The notes beneath the pieces are model-generated. The model was not told where the DNA came from. It did no database searches and was given only the letters and a program-made list of their open reading frames with translations. From Chelydra serpentina (lineage: Eukaryota; Chordata; Testudines; Chelydridae), in contig JBAIAC010000004.1 of NCBI GenBank assembly GCA_037349315.1, positions 40,179,001 through 40,243,000 on the forward strand: 64,000 bases of DNA, in the 5' to 3' direction. The translations under genes were made by a program, and so were the position numbers. Positions 36,501 to 45,315 of the stretch are shown here, piece by piece (the first letter of the stretch is position 1; the number at the start of each line of letters is the position of its first letter).

Positions 36501-39500
36501 ACTGGCCCCTTCCGGGAGTGGCGTGGGACCATTGAAGGCAGGGAGCCTGCCTTAGCGGCAGCCACGCCACACCACCAGAGGTAAGTGCTGCCCAGCGGGA
36601 AGCTGCACCCCAACCCCTAGAGATCTATAGAGGCAATGTCACTGAGAATGTAAGAATACCTAAAGATGAATGTAGAGCTTACACAATGCAAACTGATCTG
36701 GTCAGACACCCTTACTGGAAGAAAATCGACTGGAACTTCCTTCCTGACAAAAGCTGTCCCTGGGAATTGAAGAAGCCATTAGAAATCAGGCGAGCAACAT
36801 ACTTGACGTGTGGACCTAGGGACAGTTAGCAATGCTTCTCATTGCACATGACCTACGTACCTCTTACCCGAAGTAAACAGGAACCATTGACTGTCGCTAT
36901 GATGCAGACAGACTCTAAAAGGCTTTTACAAATAGGGAGAAAGACCAACCCTAAGGACCTATATGAGCAAAGCAACTGAGCTAAATCAAAGACTGTAGCC
37001 TAAGTTGTTCCAGCATATCTATCTAGTCAAAGAAATCAAAGTACTGAATCATCAAGCTGCTGTGACTCAAGCAGCATCAAGGCACGATATCCTCTAGCTG
37101 ATTTTGAGCAGCAAGTACACTCCTTTCTAAGAAGATACAAGAACTTCTTTAACCCAAATCAAGCTAAGAAACAGAGAAACCAAAGAGTGGTCCAGCTTGT
37201 CAATCTCCCATTGAATTCTCTTCCCCATCAGATGAAATTAGGCTGAAGTAACGTGGACAGCAGCAAAACTGCAGCCATGAGGCAAGAGATAGTCATTTGG
37301 CTTCATTGCTCTTCACCAGCCTAAATCCTATTCAATTTCCAATCTAAACAGCGCTGGAAGACAATGGAACACTAATTAGCAGGCATGTCAATGCCACCTA
37401 AATCCCAAATTGTCACCCTCGCAAGCATTCCAGTTACTACATTCATACCTTACTATGCAAGATTCTTAACACTAGCCACTATGAACAACTGCTCCCACCT
37501 ACTGTTGAGATTAAACAGCTGTGTGGCATCAGGCAGCAACCCTCTTAAAATGAGGAAATAACATCAAACATTTATGTTATATTCTCTTCCAAGCAGGGGG
37601 AAGCTTGACCTACTTTGCTATGCTGATATAGAAATAAACATTTAAAGAAGCTATATTTAATGTTTCAAGGATGGCATGAAGTAGACAGTAAGTTTGGGGC
37701 ACTTCCATCTGCTCCAAACAATGCACACACACACTGGATATGGTCCACACTTAACTCCCAAAGGGGGAGAAAGGGTATGTTGTTGCACACAACATGAACC
37801 TTAACCTAAGCTTTCTCATGCGCTTGGCTGTTCCTAGGGTTTTTTCCTCACAGGGCCCTTCTGCCCCTATCTCCCTTGCCTTAGGCTTTGTCCACACTGG
37901 CAAATGAACAACAAACTTTTGTCATTCAGAGGTGTTAAAAAAACAAAAACAAACCCACACACCCCGAAAGACAAAAGTTTTGTTGAGGAAAAGCGCTGGT
38001 GCGAACAGCGCTTTGTCGGCAGGAGCGCTCTCCCGCCGACAAAGCTACTGCCGCTCATTGGGGGTGGAAGATTTTTGTTGGCGGGAGAGCTCTCCTCTGC
38101 TGACAAACAGCGACTACACTGCGCGCCTTTTAACGGCACTGCTGTAGTGGGACAGCCGTGTCGCTAAAAGCTGCGTAGTGTAGACATAGCCTTAGAGAGA
38201 GATTAGAATGATTTTAACACTCATAGAATAAAGCTAGTGGGACTCAAGTGACATAGCAGTCAGCAAAAATAACTGAGCATGCAGAGTCCTAAAAAGCTGC
38301 CACATGTTACATGAACGCTTATTTCTTTATGAAATGTCCCAGGGTACTAGTACTATACAGAACAAATAAGATGGGGTCTTCTCTGAAAAGCCTAAAATCT
38401 AAGTTTAGACATAATAGGAGGCATGATAAAAACAGGAAGGTGGATTGGGGAAGGAGGACAAAAGTAAATTTAAGATTACACTGGAGGTGTCTGGGTAAAC
38501 CAGTGTAAGGGAGTGAGAAGAGTGGAATACTTGGAACCAGAAAGAGGAAGTGATGGATGCACGAGGGCAGGGTACAACTAAACTGTCTTAGCAGTAGGGA
38601 GTTAACTAAAACATAGAACATTACACTTAAAATGCAAGTTCTTTGAGGGTGGGGGGCCTCTCTAGCGCGCGCGCGCACACACACACGCCCTAAACCCTTA
38701 CTGGGGCTAAGCACTACTACAATGCAAATAAGCAACAACAGATGGTAGTACAGACAGTAGTTAGTGGCAATAAGGGCAGTAATTTGTGGCCATGCTAACA
38801 ATACTTAGCAGAAAGAGAAAACTGTCTAGACTATTTGCAAAAGTGATGAAATCAGGAAGATAGCGATCTCTGCAGATGATACCAAGCTGGGAGTGGTTAT
38901 AAGCATTTTGGAGGACAGGATTAGAATTCAAAATGGTCTTTATAAACAGGAGAACATCTAAAATCAACAAGATGAAATTCAATAAAGACAAGTGCAAAGT
39001 AGTACACCTAAAAAGGAAAAATCAAATGCACAAATACAAAATGGGGAATAACTGGCTAGGCAGCAATGAAGGATCGGGGTGCGAGGGTATAGTGACTCTC
39101 AAACTGAATATGAGTCAGCAGTGCGATGCTGTTGTATAAAAAGGCAAACATCATTCTGGGCTGTATTAACAGGCATGTCTTGTGTAAGACATGGGAGGTA
39201 ACTGCCCCACTCTATTCGGCACCGGTAAGGTCTCAGCTGGAGTACTGTGTCCAGTTTTTGGCACCACACTTTAAGAAAGACACAGACAAATTGCAGAGTC
39301 TCCAGAGGAGAGCAAGAAAAAATGGTAACGGGTTTAGAAAACTTGATTTATGAGAAAAGGTTGAAAGAACTGGACTTGTTTATTCTAGAGAAGACTGAGG
39401 GGAGGAGAGGGAGAGGAAACGGGACCTGATAAGAGTCTTCAAATATGTTAAGGGTTGTTATAAAGAGGACGGTGGTCAATTGTTCTCCATGTCCTCTAAA

Positions 39501-42500
39501 GGTATGAGAAGAAGCAACGGACTTAATCAGCAGCAAGGGAGATTTAGGTTAGATATTAGGAAAAACGTTTTAACGATAAGGATAGGTAAGCACTGGTACA
39601 GGTTACCTAGGGAGGTTGTGGAATCCCCATCACTGGGAGGTTTTTAAGAACAGGCTAGACAAACAGCTGTCAAGGACGGTCTAGGTATACTTAATCCTTT
39701 CTCAGTGTAGGGGGCTGAGCGAGATGACCTCTTGAGGTCCTTTCCAGCCCTACGATTCTATGATTTCTATGTCGTACAGCACTGGAAGCTGAAGGTCAGC
39801 CCTCTGCAGCTTACTCTTCAAGGGGAACAGGAGCCTTTTGAGTGTCCTGCCCCGACGGGCCCAGCTGCCACTGTATGACATGCAGGAGGAAGTCCCGGGG
39901 ATCAGGGTCCCATCCTTTGGAGGTTGGCCCAATGCTGAACAGGCCCCTGCCTCTCCATCCTGCCTCATGTGCTGTCGTTACTGCTGCTGTTGGGAGAGGG
40001 ATTCTGCCAAGCAGGCACCTCTTGGGGTAAAGGTGGGGTGGGGTGGAAGACACCAGGTTCAGCAGCTTCCCCTCTAGACTCCACCCAACCTGCAAAGGCA
40101 GTAGCAGCAGGACTCATTGAGGGCAACCCTTCAAAGATCCTTGTGCTGGCTCCAAGTATAAATATGCATTAGCTGGTTTCCTATTAAGATTTGTTTATTT
40201 TCTTATAAGTACAAACCAGATAAAGGAAAGGAAAGAACAAAAATATAAAATAAAATAATCCCAGCACCAACTAGCAGGGAAAGACATTTCACAGTTCTAA
40301 CATAATCTGAGATCATAACCATAAAGTCTAACTTTGAAGTGTAAGAAAAAATCTGTAAATTTAACAGCATTTTAACTGCAGTCAACTAAAGGGATTGGCA
40401 GAGTTACTTCTGCTGTCTTCACTGAACAAATGTAAGTTGGCAGACTAAGTAGTCTAGTGACAGTGATCTGACAAGTGGAAGAGGAATGTATTCAGGGCCC
40501 CTGCTCAGACTTTGTTCATTAAACAGGTGCTGGCAGTACTGCACAGGGAGTACTTGAGTGCTTAGAAGAAGAGAAGGTCTTGCATCACTCAGTAGTGCTG
40601 AGGCTTTTGAGGGATCTATATGAAATCTTCTTCAGCTGAAGGGTTACACTGATGAGAGGTTCAAGACTGACAGAATGAACTCTATAGAAAACCCTACAGA
40701 ATTCCCACTGCACCAAACAAAACAAAAATGCACTTGCCACTTACATTTAGTATGTTTCCTAACAACCGGTCTTACAGAAACAAAACATGTGGGAGAACAG
40801 AGGCACAATTTGTATCTGATTAATAAAAAACAATTTTCTTAAACTCTTGTGATAATCTTCAGATAGAGAAAGCAACTTTGGGAAATGGATTAGACATGCA
40901 CACCCAGAGACACTCATGACACCACACCACTCTAGATTTCCTTGTGTGGTTATCGTTAGAGCCTTGCATGTGTATAGGCTTAGGGTCTACTGGTTTTTAT
41001 GTGGTTGTATATCAGATTTAAAACAATTCACATGCTTAAAAGTAAGTCAAATTAGGGGAGAAAATACACACATCAAACAAGAGAGAGATCAGTCACGTAG
41101 TTCTATTTACCTATTGTTAAATTAAATAGAAAATTATAATTAAGCACTGCTGTAACAAGATTTAAACATAATACACTTGAAATATGAGGCAGAAATGTAT
41201 CTGCAAGGATATGTGCTTTTAGTCTAAAATCACAGGAATCTATTGATACCACTTTGGCTGCTAGAGGGCTCATTTTTCTACTGATGCAACAAAGAATAAC
41301 TAAAAAACCCAACCCTGACTACAAGAGCTATAAAGTTCAAGTAAAGGAGATTTCGTATTTCATACCAAGACCTAAATGTGAATGTTTTCCTGCAAGTCAG
41401 ACTTGTTTTGTTGTTTCTTCAAAAAATAGCAGGAAGATTAAAAACAAGCAAGGTTTCTCCTCTACTGGTGCCTTTAAAAAAAAACAAAAAAACCTGTAAA
41501 AATATGTTCAACTATAGGAAAAGAAGGGGCTGCTCAGTGACCTGAGGATCAGGTCTTAAATATCTAGATTTCCTGGGCCTATAGGTACAAACTACACTAG
41601 ATTCTATTCAGCTCTTCATTCTTCAGAATTATTAATTTCCTCCTGGGCTTTTCGATGATGCTAATCACTACAGTATCAGAGTGCTTCACAAAGGTATTTT
41701 CACAAGCCCCTGTGAGGTGAGGGGGTATTATTATCCCCATTTTATAGATGGTGATAGGCACAGAAGGATTAGAGGTAAAAAGGATTCATTAATTTTGTAT
41801 GTCTAGTTGAAATGCCTAGGACTTGATTTTTCACAGTGCTTGGAATTATACAGCATTTTATATGTTCAAAGCACAGCTCCTATTGACCTCAGTAGCAGCT
41901 GAGTGCGCTCAGCTCCTCCGCATATCAGTTTGCAGGGTCTTAAGTTAGGCTCCCAGAAAACGAGGACCACACGATTAGTGACCACCTGTGAAAAGTGGTT
42001 GAAGTGTTTTGCCCAACATCTCATAAGAACTCTATGGCAGACGCAGGGATAAAATCTAATTACCAAAAGCAGCATTGAGCTGCTTTTACCATGGGACCAT
42101 ACTCCCCTGCCTTGTCGCAGGAGTCCTACAAACAAGTCTGCTTCCCTACCCAACCCTGATTGAGCCCCAGAGTAGCTCCATCCTGTTAATGAGACTGGGG
42201 TCTTGTAGAAAAAATAGTATGTAAACATGTACCTAAAAACTGTATTGTAACTTATGCACATAAGGGGGCTGAAATAAGCCTCCATGGGCAAGTTTAATTC
42301 TGGCATTTCCTAACTTTGCAACCTTAATAATGTTCTTTCAACATAGTTTTTTCTAGTTATTTCAGTGTAATACAGTACATATACTCAACAAATGTGGTCA
42401 GAACCATCACTATGGTAACTCCAGAATTTCAATAACCATATGACTGATTTTATTCTGCAATGGACGTAGCCATAGCAGATATCAATAGTATGGTTACCAC

Positions 42501-42945
42501 AACAATTAATGCACTTTAAAAACAAGGGGGAAAACCAGAGAGATAAAAGAGACCTAGCACACATTAAGTGGTATATAGAAAACATGATGTGGGTCTGATC
42601 CCCCCTCCATCACTTGTTTTGAAAGATCCGCATAACTAAGTCATGGTTCCATTGCTCACAGGTAATATGATCATCCCAAGCTTGTGACACTAAAAGCTAG
42701 ATAGAGGGAAAACATAGAGAGGCTGGATCTATGTTCCTATCTGCTCACTCTACCTAGAGAGTTACATAAAATCATACAAAATTGCATTGGTAAGTAGGTG
42801 TAAATTATACATCAGAAACACACTGTACATTTATATTAAGGAGACAAGTAGGAGGCAACTTTCCTATTTATAAAACTTTAAATTTATTTATTGAGGATGA
42901 GTAATACAGGTTTCCTACCTTTTTCTCCAGTTGAGGTAATCGTAA
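12425..42945 (-). CDS. ZDHHC20: Palmitoyltransferase ZDHHC20 (ten internal coding exons)
   Basis: DHHC-family S-acyltransferase of the Golgi and plasma membrane, which transfers palmitate to cysteines of cytosolic and membrane proteins. Coding exons on the - strand, in order, are 42919-42945, 34300-34394, 29086-29206, 27427-27496, 26238-26270, 24069-24189, 17243-17375, 15762-15888, 14464-14553 and 12425-12540. All junctions are GT/AG and phases agree throughout: 933 nt, or 2 nt + 310 codons + 1 nt. The exons encode membrane segment 2, the cysteine-rich DHHC domain with DHHCPW, segments 3 and 4, the TTxE-like element ([11 protein letters not shown]) and the cytosolic tail. Exon 1 (N-terminus and first membrane segment) lies beyond 64,000 and the last short exon is unresolved. 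Paralogues ZDHHC2 and ZDHHC15 are close in sequence, but MRPL57 as neighbour and the tail ([14 protein letters not shown]) point to ZDHHC20. Confidence 0.95.
12541..13575 (-). other. ZDHHC20 intron, 5' of the hAT at 13584
   Basis: Intronic sequence with no exon. A worn MITE-like stretch (cccatccacactag ... gtgctagtgtaggctgg) lies around 13110-13190. Confidence 0.5.
13584..14147. mobile_element. Non-autonomous hAT element in a ZDHHC20 intron
   Basis: Ends are GGACCCTACCAAATTCAC and, from the other strand, GGGCCCTACCAATTTCAC. Flanking 8-bp sequences tatcatta (13576-13583) and tatcatca (14148-14155) match at 7/8, as expected for hAT. The interior is GC-rich, with CAG/CTG-rich blocks and repeated 'cagctctgaaggcagca' segments in both orientations. 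There is no transposase. Confidence 0.75.
14464..14553 (-). CDS. ZDHHC20: ZDHHC20 coding exon (PaCCT-region tail)
   Basis: A 90-bp exon between tcgtgtag and the donor AG|gtattt. It encodes (S)[20 protein letters not shown] and VSSQNEPAK. The SLGDGxxFPTRLV block is highly conserved in ZDHHC2/15/20. Phases 2 in and 2 out agree with both neighbours. Confidence 0.95.
14700..14778 (-). repeat. tRNA-like SINE head or decayed tRNA
   Basis: On the - strand there is an A-box-like TAGCTTAACGGTAGAAC followed about 35 bp later by a B-box-like GCGGTTCC. Spacing fits a tRNA. The arms do not pair cleanly and no SINE tail was recognised, so it is more likely a SINE remnant than a working tRNA. Confidence 0.4.
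14780..15761 (-). other. ZDHHC20 intron
   Basis: No exon is seen. A worn MITE-like stretch (catctacgctataaatccc) lies near 15175-15260. Confidence 0.45.
15762..15888 (-). CDS. ZDHHC20: ZDHHC20 coding exon (TTxE to PaCCT motif)
   Basis: A 127-bp exon with acceptor ttttttaaacag and donor AG|gtatta. It encodes (E)[19 protein letters not shown], then [32 protein letters not shown] and [12 protein letters not shown] are hallmark blocks after the fourth membrane segment of ZDHHC2/15/20. An apparent 149-codon ORF on the + strand here is only the antisense shadow. Confidence 0.95.
15889..17242 (-). other. ZDHHC20 intron
   Basis: Old repeats are visible. A segment around 16330-16530 (cattctgtaccagcttcag ... 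cagcgcattgcaatagtcta) resembles a widespread old LINE body. The LINE 3' ends at 16812-17005 are listed separately. No exon is seen. Confidence 0.45.
16812..17005. repeat. Two old LINE 3'-end remnants in opposite orientation
   Basis: The + part 'cacctagcacaatggggccatgatctcagttgg...tgcttctgtaatac' matches the common L2/L3-like 3' tail. The next part 'attatgctaggcactatacaaaaatacaacaaaaag' is the same tail motif in reverse orientation. Confidence 0.55.
17243..17375 (-). CDS. ZDHHC20: ZDHHC20 coding exon (fourth membrane segment)
   Basis: A 133-bp exon with acceptor ctcccccag and donor ATAG|gtcagt. It starts [17 protein letters not shown], continues through [20 protein letters not shown], and ends SKNRSTI(E). 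This contains the fourth transmembrane helix and the start of the TTxE-like motif (here STIE). Phase is 0 in and 1 out. Confidence 0.95.
17845..18310 (+). repeat. Composite repeat ending in a turtle tRNA-derived SINE
   Basis: It begins with the familiar 'ggctaaatccacaaaagggatttaggtgcctaa' terminus of an unclassified DNA-type repeat. From about 18165 follows a tRNA-like head (aataggccagtggtcagggcattcacc, then gggagacctgggttc) and the turtle SINE/CR1 tail (tatggcctgtgttatacatg ... ggactagatgatcacaacag ... ccttggaatctatgag). The SINE part is the more secure. Confidence 0.7.
19919..20152. mobile_element. PIF/Harbinger-type MITE with long inverted repeats
   Basis: Ends are AGCCTTCTCTAAACTCGG and, from the other strand, GGCCTTGTCTAGACTTGG. 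The pairing continues for about 45 bp, through gtgatgttagc. The element is flanked by TAA at 19916-19918 and 20153-20155, the 3-bp TWA duplication typical of PIF/Harbinger. Length is 234 bp with no ORF. Confidence 0.8.
24069..24189 (-). CDS. ZDHHC20: ZDHHC20 coding exon (third membrane segment)
   Basis: A 121-bp exon between ctcttttttag and ACA|gtaagt. It encodes (W)[19 protein letters not shown], then [21 protein letters not shown]. VNNCVGxxNYKFF is the end of the DHHC domain and is followed by a 20-plus residue hydrophobic helix. It takes the last base of the Trp codon from the preceding 33-bp exon. Confidence 0.97.
24196..24222. repeat. (GA)n simple repeat
   Basis: A short run of gagagagagagacagacagagat lies directly upstream of a ZDHHC20 exon. 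On the sense strand it reads as CT-rich tract before the 3' splice site. Confidence 0.7.
24500..24562. repeat. Short foldback repeat
   Basis: Ends are ggggcctgatcca and cattaggccct, with an internal pair ccattgatttcaatggg. This is a small MITE-like motif common in reptile DNA. Confidence 0.4.
24720..25832. mobile_element. Non-autonomous Tc1/mariner (Tigger/pogo-like) element
   Basis: Ends are CAGTAACTCCTCACTTAACG and, from the other strand, CAGTAACGCCTCACTTAACA. They are bordered by TA at 24718-24719 and 25833-25834, the target duplication of Tc1/mariner elements. The CAGT...CCTC terminus resembles Tigger/pogo families. The 1.1-kb interior has CA/GA-rich tracts near 25,205-25,265 and a GC-rich block, with no transposase frame. 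It lies in the 2-kb intron between two ZDHHC20 exons. Confidence 0.75.
25833..26237 (-). other. ZDHHC20 intron, nothing recognised
   Basis: AT-rich sequence that leads up to the 33-bp exon. I see no repeat boundary or exon. Confidence 0.4.
26238..26270 (-). CDS. ZDHHC20: ZDHHC20 33-bp microexon with the DHHC catalytic motif
   Basis: Acceptor tctttttcag, donor TG|gtatgt. It encodes (L)[10 protein letters not shown](W). The catalytic cysteine codon is at 26243-26245. The exon starts with the last base of a Leu codon and ends with the first two bases of the Trp codon, matching its neighbours exactly. It is too short for ORF-based detection. Confidence 0.96.
26271..27426 (-). other. ZDHHC20 intron
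   Basis: No exon is recognised. A 125-codon cysteine-rich open frame on the - strand at 27001-27378 matches no family I know and is treated as chance. Confidence 0.4.
27427..27496 (-). CDS. ZDHHC20: ZDHHC20 coding exon (cysteine-rich zinc-binding part)
   Basis: A 70-bp exon with acceptor tttgaacatag and donor CT|gtaagt. It encodes (A)[19 protein letters not shown] and ACD(L). The CxxC, HHC and CxxC pattern gives the zinc ligands of the DHHC-CRD. The KPDRCHHC form is shared with ZDHHC2/15. Confidence 0.97.
27497..29085 (-). other. ZDHHC20 intron
   Basis: It contains the end of a hAT-like element near 28050-28160 (aaccgtagtttgggaatcac) and the foldback repeat at 28226-28340, and otherwise no recognised feature. 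The open frames at 27634-28046 on the + strand show no family. Confidence 0.45.
28226..28340. repeat. Foldback (head-to-head) interspersed repeat
   Basis: The left arm 'gagacaaggtgggtgaggta...cttttattgaaccaacttc' is followed, after about 15 bp, by its reverse complement 'gaagttgatccaataaaag...tacctcacccaccttcgtctc'. The unit is a common interspersed repeat in turtles and birds and also occurs singly at 12060. Confidence 0.75.
29086..29206 (-). CDS. ZDHHC20: ZDHHC20 coding exon (linker before DHHC domain)
   Basis: A 121-bp exon with acceptor cccctcttgcag and donor AGGG|gtgagg. It encodes [20 protein letters not shown], then [20 protein letters not shown]. The ILRRAAxxLPIYTT block is diagnostic of ZDHHC2/15/20. 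Phase is 0 in and 1 out. Confidence 0.96.
30517..30808. mobile_element. hAT-like non-autonomous element
   Basis: Ends are CAGTATTGCCAACTCA and, from the other strand, CGGTGTTGCCAACACTCA. The 'TTGCCAAC' terminus is characteristic of a hAT family. The flanking 8-mers do not match convincingly, so the boundaries are approximate. Confidence 0.55.
32760..33440. repeat. Unclassified repeat-like block with a Pol III A-box
   Basis: A sharp rise in GC after AT-rich sequence, from 'attaggggcagtgtcagaca' to about 'cccttcggtcccagtgtggg'. The stretch gtgggtggcctactggttagtgcatc looks like a tRNA A-box region. I could not assign a family or find matching ends. Confidence 0.35.
33788..34085. mobile_element. 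Harbinger-type MITE with strong internal palindromes
   Basis: Flanked by TTA at 33785-33787 and 34086-34088. The right end read inward is GGGCTTGTCTTCACTA; the left end is a weaker match. Inside, 33822-33877 is a near-perfect palindrome centred on ctacgtgaataacgtag, and a second inverted pair (tttcggggatcgatt / aaatcgatccccgaaa) lies at about 33986-34041. There is no transposase. It is very CpG-rich compared with its surroundings. Confidence 0.65.
34300..34394 (-). CDS. ZDHHC20: ZDHHC20 coding exon (second membrane segment)
   Basis: A 95-bp exon with acceptor tttttattgcag and donor GAG|gtaaat. It encodes (V)[19 protein letters not shown], then [12 protein letters not shown]. It contains the second transmembrane helix and the [10 protein letters not shown] motif of ZDHHC2/15/20. 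Phase is 1 in and 0 out. Confidence 0.96.
36188..36620. mobile_element. hAT-like element, right end not found
   Basis: The left end is CAGTGGTCATCAACTGGTCG, followed by the hairpin-like gattgcaatcgactggtcgatc. The GC-rich interior is open in several frames on both strands without a family. The matching inverted end is absent near 36,600, so the copy is probably truncated. Confidence 0.55.
37884..38191. mobile_element. PIF/Harbinger-type MITE, 308 bp
   Basis: Ends are GGCTTTGTCCACACTGGC and, from the other strand, GGCTATGTCTACACTACGC. Flanking TTA occurs at 37881-37883 and 38192-38194. Internal inverted pairs (gcgctctcccgccgacaaag / gttggcgggagagctctcc) suggest a foldback. The terminus matches the complete Harbinger at 48049-53234. 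Confidence 0.8.
38664..38688. repeat. (GC)n(AC)n microsatellite
   Basis: The run gcgcgcgcgcgcacacacacacg is a purine-pyrimidine alternation that could adopt Z-DNA. Confidence 0.8.
38850..39770 (+). mobile_element. CR1 LINE fragment (C-terminal RT region and 3'UTR)
   Basis: The + strand carries worn CR1 ORF2 text. Examples are 'atctctgcagatgataccaagctggg', a [12 protein letters not shown] block near 38,966-39,010, and [20 protein letters not shown] with [20 protein letters not shown] near 39,150-39,290. It ends with the CR1 3' tail 'tgacctcttgaggtcctttccagccctacgattctatg'. Several frameshifts and stops make it inactive. CR1 is the dominant LINE of turtles, birds and crocodilians. Confidence 0.85.
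41655..41775 (+). repeat. MIR-like CORE-SINE fragment
   Basis: The text 'tcagagtgcttcacaaaggta ... cccctgtgaggtgagggggtattattatccccattttatagatgg' is the well-known MIR-type 3' half. A further worn MIR-like piece (gttttgcccaacatctcataag ... ggataaaatctaattacc) lies on the + strand at about 42000-42110. Confidence 0.7.
42919..42945 (-). CDS. ZDHHC20: ZDHHC20 27-bp microexon (first luminal loop)
   Basis: Acceptor ttttttcctag, donor AAAAAG|gtagga. It encodes (F)TITSTGEK(V), which joins in phase to the next exon ([11 protein letters not shown]). It corresponds to the short luminal loop between membrane segments 1 and 2. Human ZDHHC20 has a slightly longer loop here, but STGEK fits what I recall of sauropsid forms. 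The call rests on perfect phase fit and splice sites as much as on residues. Confidence 0.8.
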
Positions 42946-43014
42946 CTAGGAAAAAAGAAATAAAGAAAAGGTTAAACATATCTGTATTGTGTTTTAAAGA
43001 TCAAAGTATATTAC

Positions 43015-43150
43015 AAATGTTAATGGCGCCTCCATAACCCTGTGAGGTAAACACTCATTACACTTCTCCTCTAGATTCCCAGTCTCAAAAGTCAGTGACA
43101 GGGCTATGAACAGCCAGGAGCCCCAGCTCCCTGCTCTTGCCAAATGAGCA
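43015..43150 (+). repeat. MIR-like CORE-SINE fragment
   Basis: 'ccataaccctgtgaggtaaacactcattacac' followed by 'agtcagtgacagggctatgaacagccaggagcc' follows the order of a MIR 3' half, with moderate decay. Confidence 0.5.
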
Positions 43151-43439
43151 TGCTGCTCTTCACAAGCATTAATCCATATGTTTAATTAGATCATGATTTA
43201 ACAATTAAACATGTTGCCATGAACACCTACTATACTTTCTGAACTTTCTTAGGTTATACACACACCCAAACAGCTTATTTACTGCCTACAGAGATTACAG
43301 AAAAGCTTAAATGAATAAAACCCTTCTACTGGCAGATACAGAGGGAAGTTTAAATAATTGCAGAGCCCTTTACACAAGTCCCTGTACAATTTTTTGTATT
43401 AGTCACATCCAATCTACTTTCTAAGAGCTCCACACTTCT

Positions 43440-44040
43440 CTATCACTTTCAACACCACAATCATCCTCCCCATCACGCAGGCATGTAATTTACAGGCTAT
43501 TTTTGACTCCCTCTCCCATGCCTGACACATTCAGCTCATCTCTAAAGTCTCATCACTTCTTCCTCCTCAATCTCTCTAAGATCTGTCCATTTATTTCTAT
43601 CCATACAGCTAAATCTCTTGTTCAGGCCCTCATATCTTGCCTTAACTAATGCAACACCCTCTTCTTTGGGTTCCCTAAACCAACCCTTTCAGTCCAGACA
43701 AAATACTGCACTGGAAATTTTCCTTGTTTGTGATTTTGATCATGTCACGCCCCTCTCTGAATCCCTTCCTTGGCTCTCCACTTGCTACTGCATCAAATTC
43801 AAGTTTGTCATCACCATCTCCAAAGCTCTGCATAACTCTGCCCCTCCCTACCTACCTGAGCAGGTCTCACTTTGCATTGTCTTCTCCCTCCCTACTCTGC
43901 CAACTTTCCTAATTTCCACAGTCTGTCAGCTTTGCACAGATACAGCCATGCGTTTTCCCCCTTGCACAGGCAGGGAATTCCTGTGGTTGTTTGCAAGGCC
44001 TTCACCCTCTCCACATTAAATCCCCCTTGAAGACCCACTT
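43440..44040 (+). mobile_element. L2-like LINE fragment (ORF2 C-terminal region)
   Basis: The + strand frame (about 43618-44019) reads, in order, QSRQNTALEIF, DHVTPLSESLPWLSTCYCIK, FKFVITISKALHNSAPPYL. This matches the characteristic 'DHVTPxLxSLHWLPVxxRIxFK ... KALxGxAPxYL' end of L2/CR1-clade ORF2 proteins. It is broken upstream and carries no catalytic RT motif. Confidence 0.75.
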
Positions 44041-44667
44041 CAGTCATGCAGTCTACAGTGAACTTTGTTGCCATGTGTAAGTAAAATGTATGTTTTCCCA
44101 CTCCTCCTAATCTCTGTCAACTTGTCTGTCTGTCCTTCCATTGTCATTAGGACTGGCACCATGCTCTTTTTTGATTGTCTAGATGCCTCCAAATAGTTAG
44201 TAATTCTTAGCAGTAATAAGACCTAACCAAAGAAAGAAAAAGAAAAACTATACAAATAAAATGCTCTGGCTTCTCTCACAAGGTTCAGATGCTCCCTTTC
44301 TGCTTATGCTGGTCGTTCTTTCCTTTAATTCCCCTGCTCAGCACCATGTCCATTCCCTTAAGCAGTTTTATTGGCAACTTTTTAATTCCTTCCCTCTAAG
44401 GGAAGGACCTTTATTTACCATCCAAAAAACAGCAAGTTTGGTTTTAAACTGAATTAGAAAGAACTATTGGGTATGATTAAAACTCAAGTTTCTGTTTTAA
44501 GTGCTATTTTTTTTAGGGCATTCTCCCCTCTCCCCCGAGAACATGAACCAGTAACACAATAAAATAGTCCCGAAGCAAGTCAATATGTACAAAGACAAGT
44601 TACAACTGCTAAGAACAGGCTCACATGCTATAGGACAGTAGAGTCAGTATTAACTTCTTGTGAGTTA

Positions 44668-44861
44668 GAATTTGTCTACGCTTACAGTGGGGCAGCTGCT
44701 GTTGCGCTGCAGGAGAGTTTCTCCCACTGGCATAAGTACTCCACCTCTCCGAGAGGGGTAGCAATGTTGATGGGAGAAGCACTATCTACACCGGGAGTTC
44801 AGTCTGTATAGCTGCATTGCTCGTGGTTATACTGACATAAGATAGTAGTGTAGACCAGCGC
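44668..44861. mobile_element. Harbinger-type MITE, 194 bp
   Basis: Ends are GAATTTGTCTACGCTTACAG and, from the other strand, GCGCTGGTCTACACTACTA. Flanking TTA occurs at 44665-44667 and 44862-44864. The hAT element at 44876 is inserted only a few bases beyond its right duplication. Confidence 0.7.
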
Positions 44862-45315
44862 TTAGGGGTTTCAAGTAACTGCGATTAATCGACAGCCCTA
44901 ACTCACATGACTAACTCAAAAAAACAAATTGCAATTAAAAAAATTAGTCGCGATTAATCGCATTTTTAATCTCACTGTTAAACAATAGAATACCAATTGA
45001 AATTTATTAAATATTTTGGATGTTTTTCTACATTTTCATATATATTGTATTCTGTGTTGTAATTGAAATCAAAGTGTATATTATTTTTGATTACAAATAT
45101 TTGCACTGTAAAAATTATAAACAAAAGAAATAGTATTTTTAAGTCACCTCATACAAGTATTGTAGTGCAATCTCTTTGTCGTGAAAGTGCAACTTACAAA
45201 TGTAGTTTTTTTGTTGTTACATAACTGCACTCAAAAACAAAACAATGTAAAACTTCAGAGCCTACAAGTCCACTCATTCCACCTTCTTGTTCGGCCAGTC
45301 GCTCAGACAAACAAG

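Larger units (their letters stand above)
34395..42918 (-). other. Large ZDHHC20 intron (8.5 kb)
   Basis: It holds the truncated hAT at 36188-36620, the MITE at 37884-38191, the CR1 fragment at 38850-39770 and MIR-like pieces at 41655-42110. The remainder (34,400-36,150, 36,620-37,880 and 39,780-41,650) shows no exon. 39,780-40,130 is GC-richer with no identified family. Confidence 0.5.
42946..44640 (-). other. ZDHHC20 intron 1, 3' part
   Basis: It holds a MIR-like piece at 43015-43150 and a LINE fragment at 43440-44040. No exon is seen. A frame at 44261-44452 shows no family. Confidence 0.45.

Noticed and set aside
36149..36613. 154-codon - strand ORF and overlapping + strand ORFs
   Set aside because: They follow the GC-rich interior of a hAT element and do not resemble a protein family.
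38319..38801. 160-codon - strand ORF
   Set aside because: Low-complexity hydrophobic translation of CT-rich intron DNA and a microsatellite, with no conserved motif or splice support.
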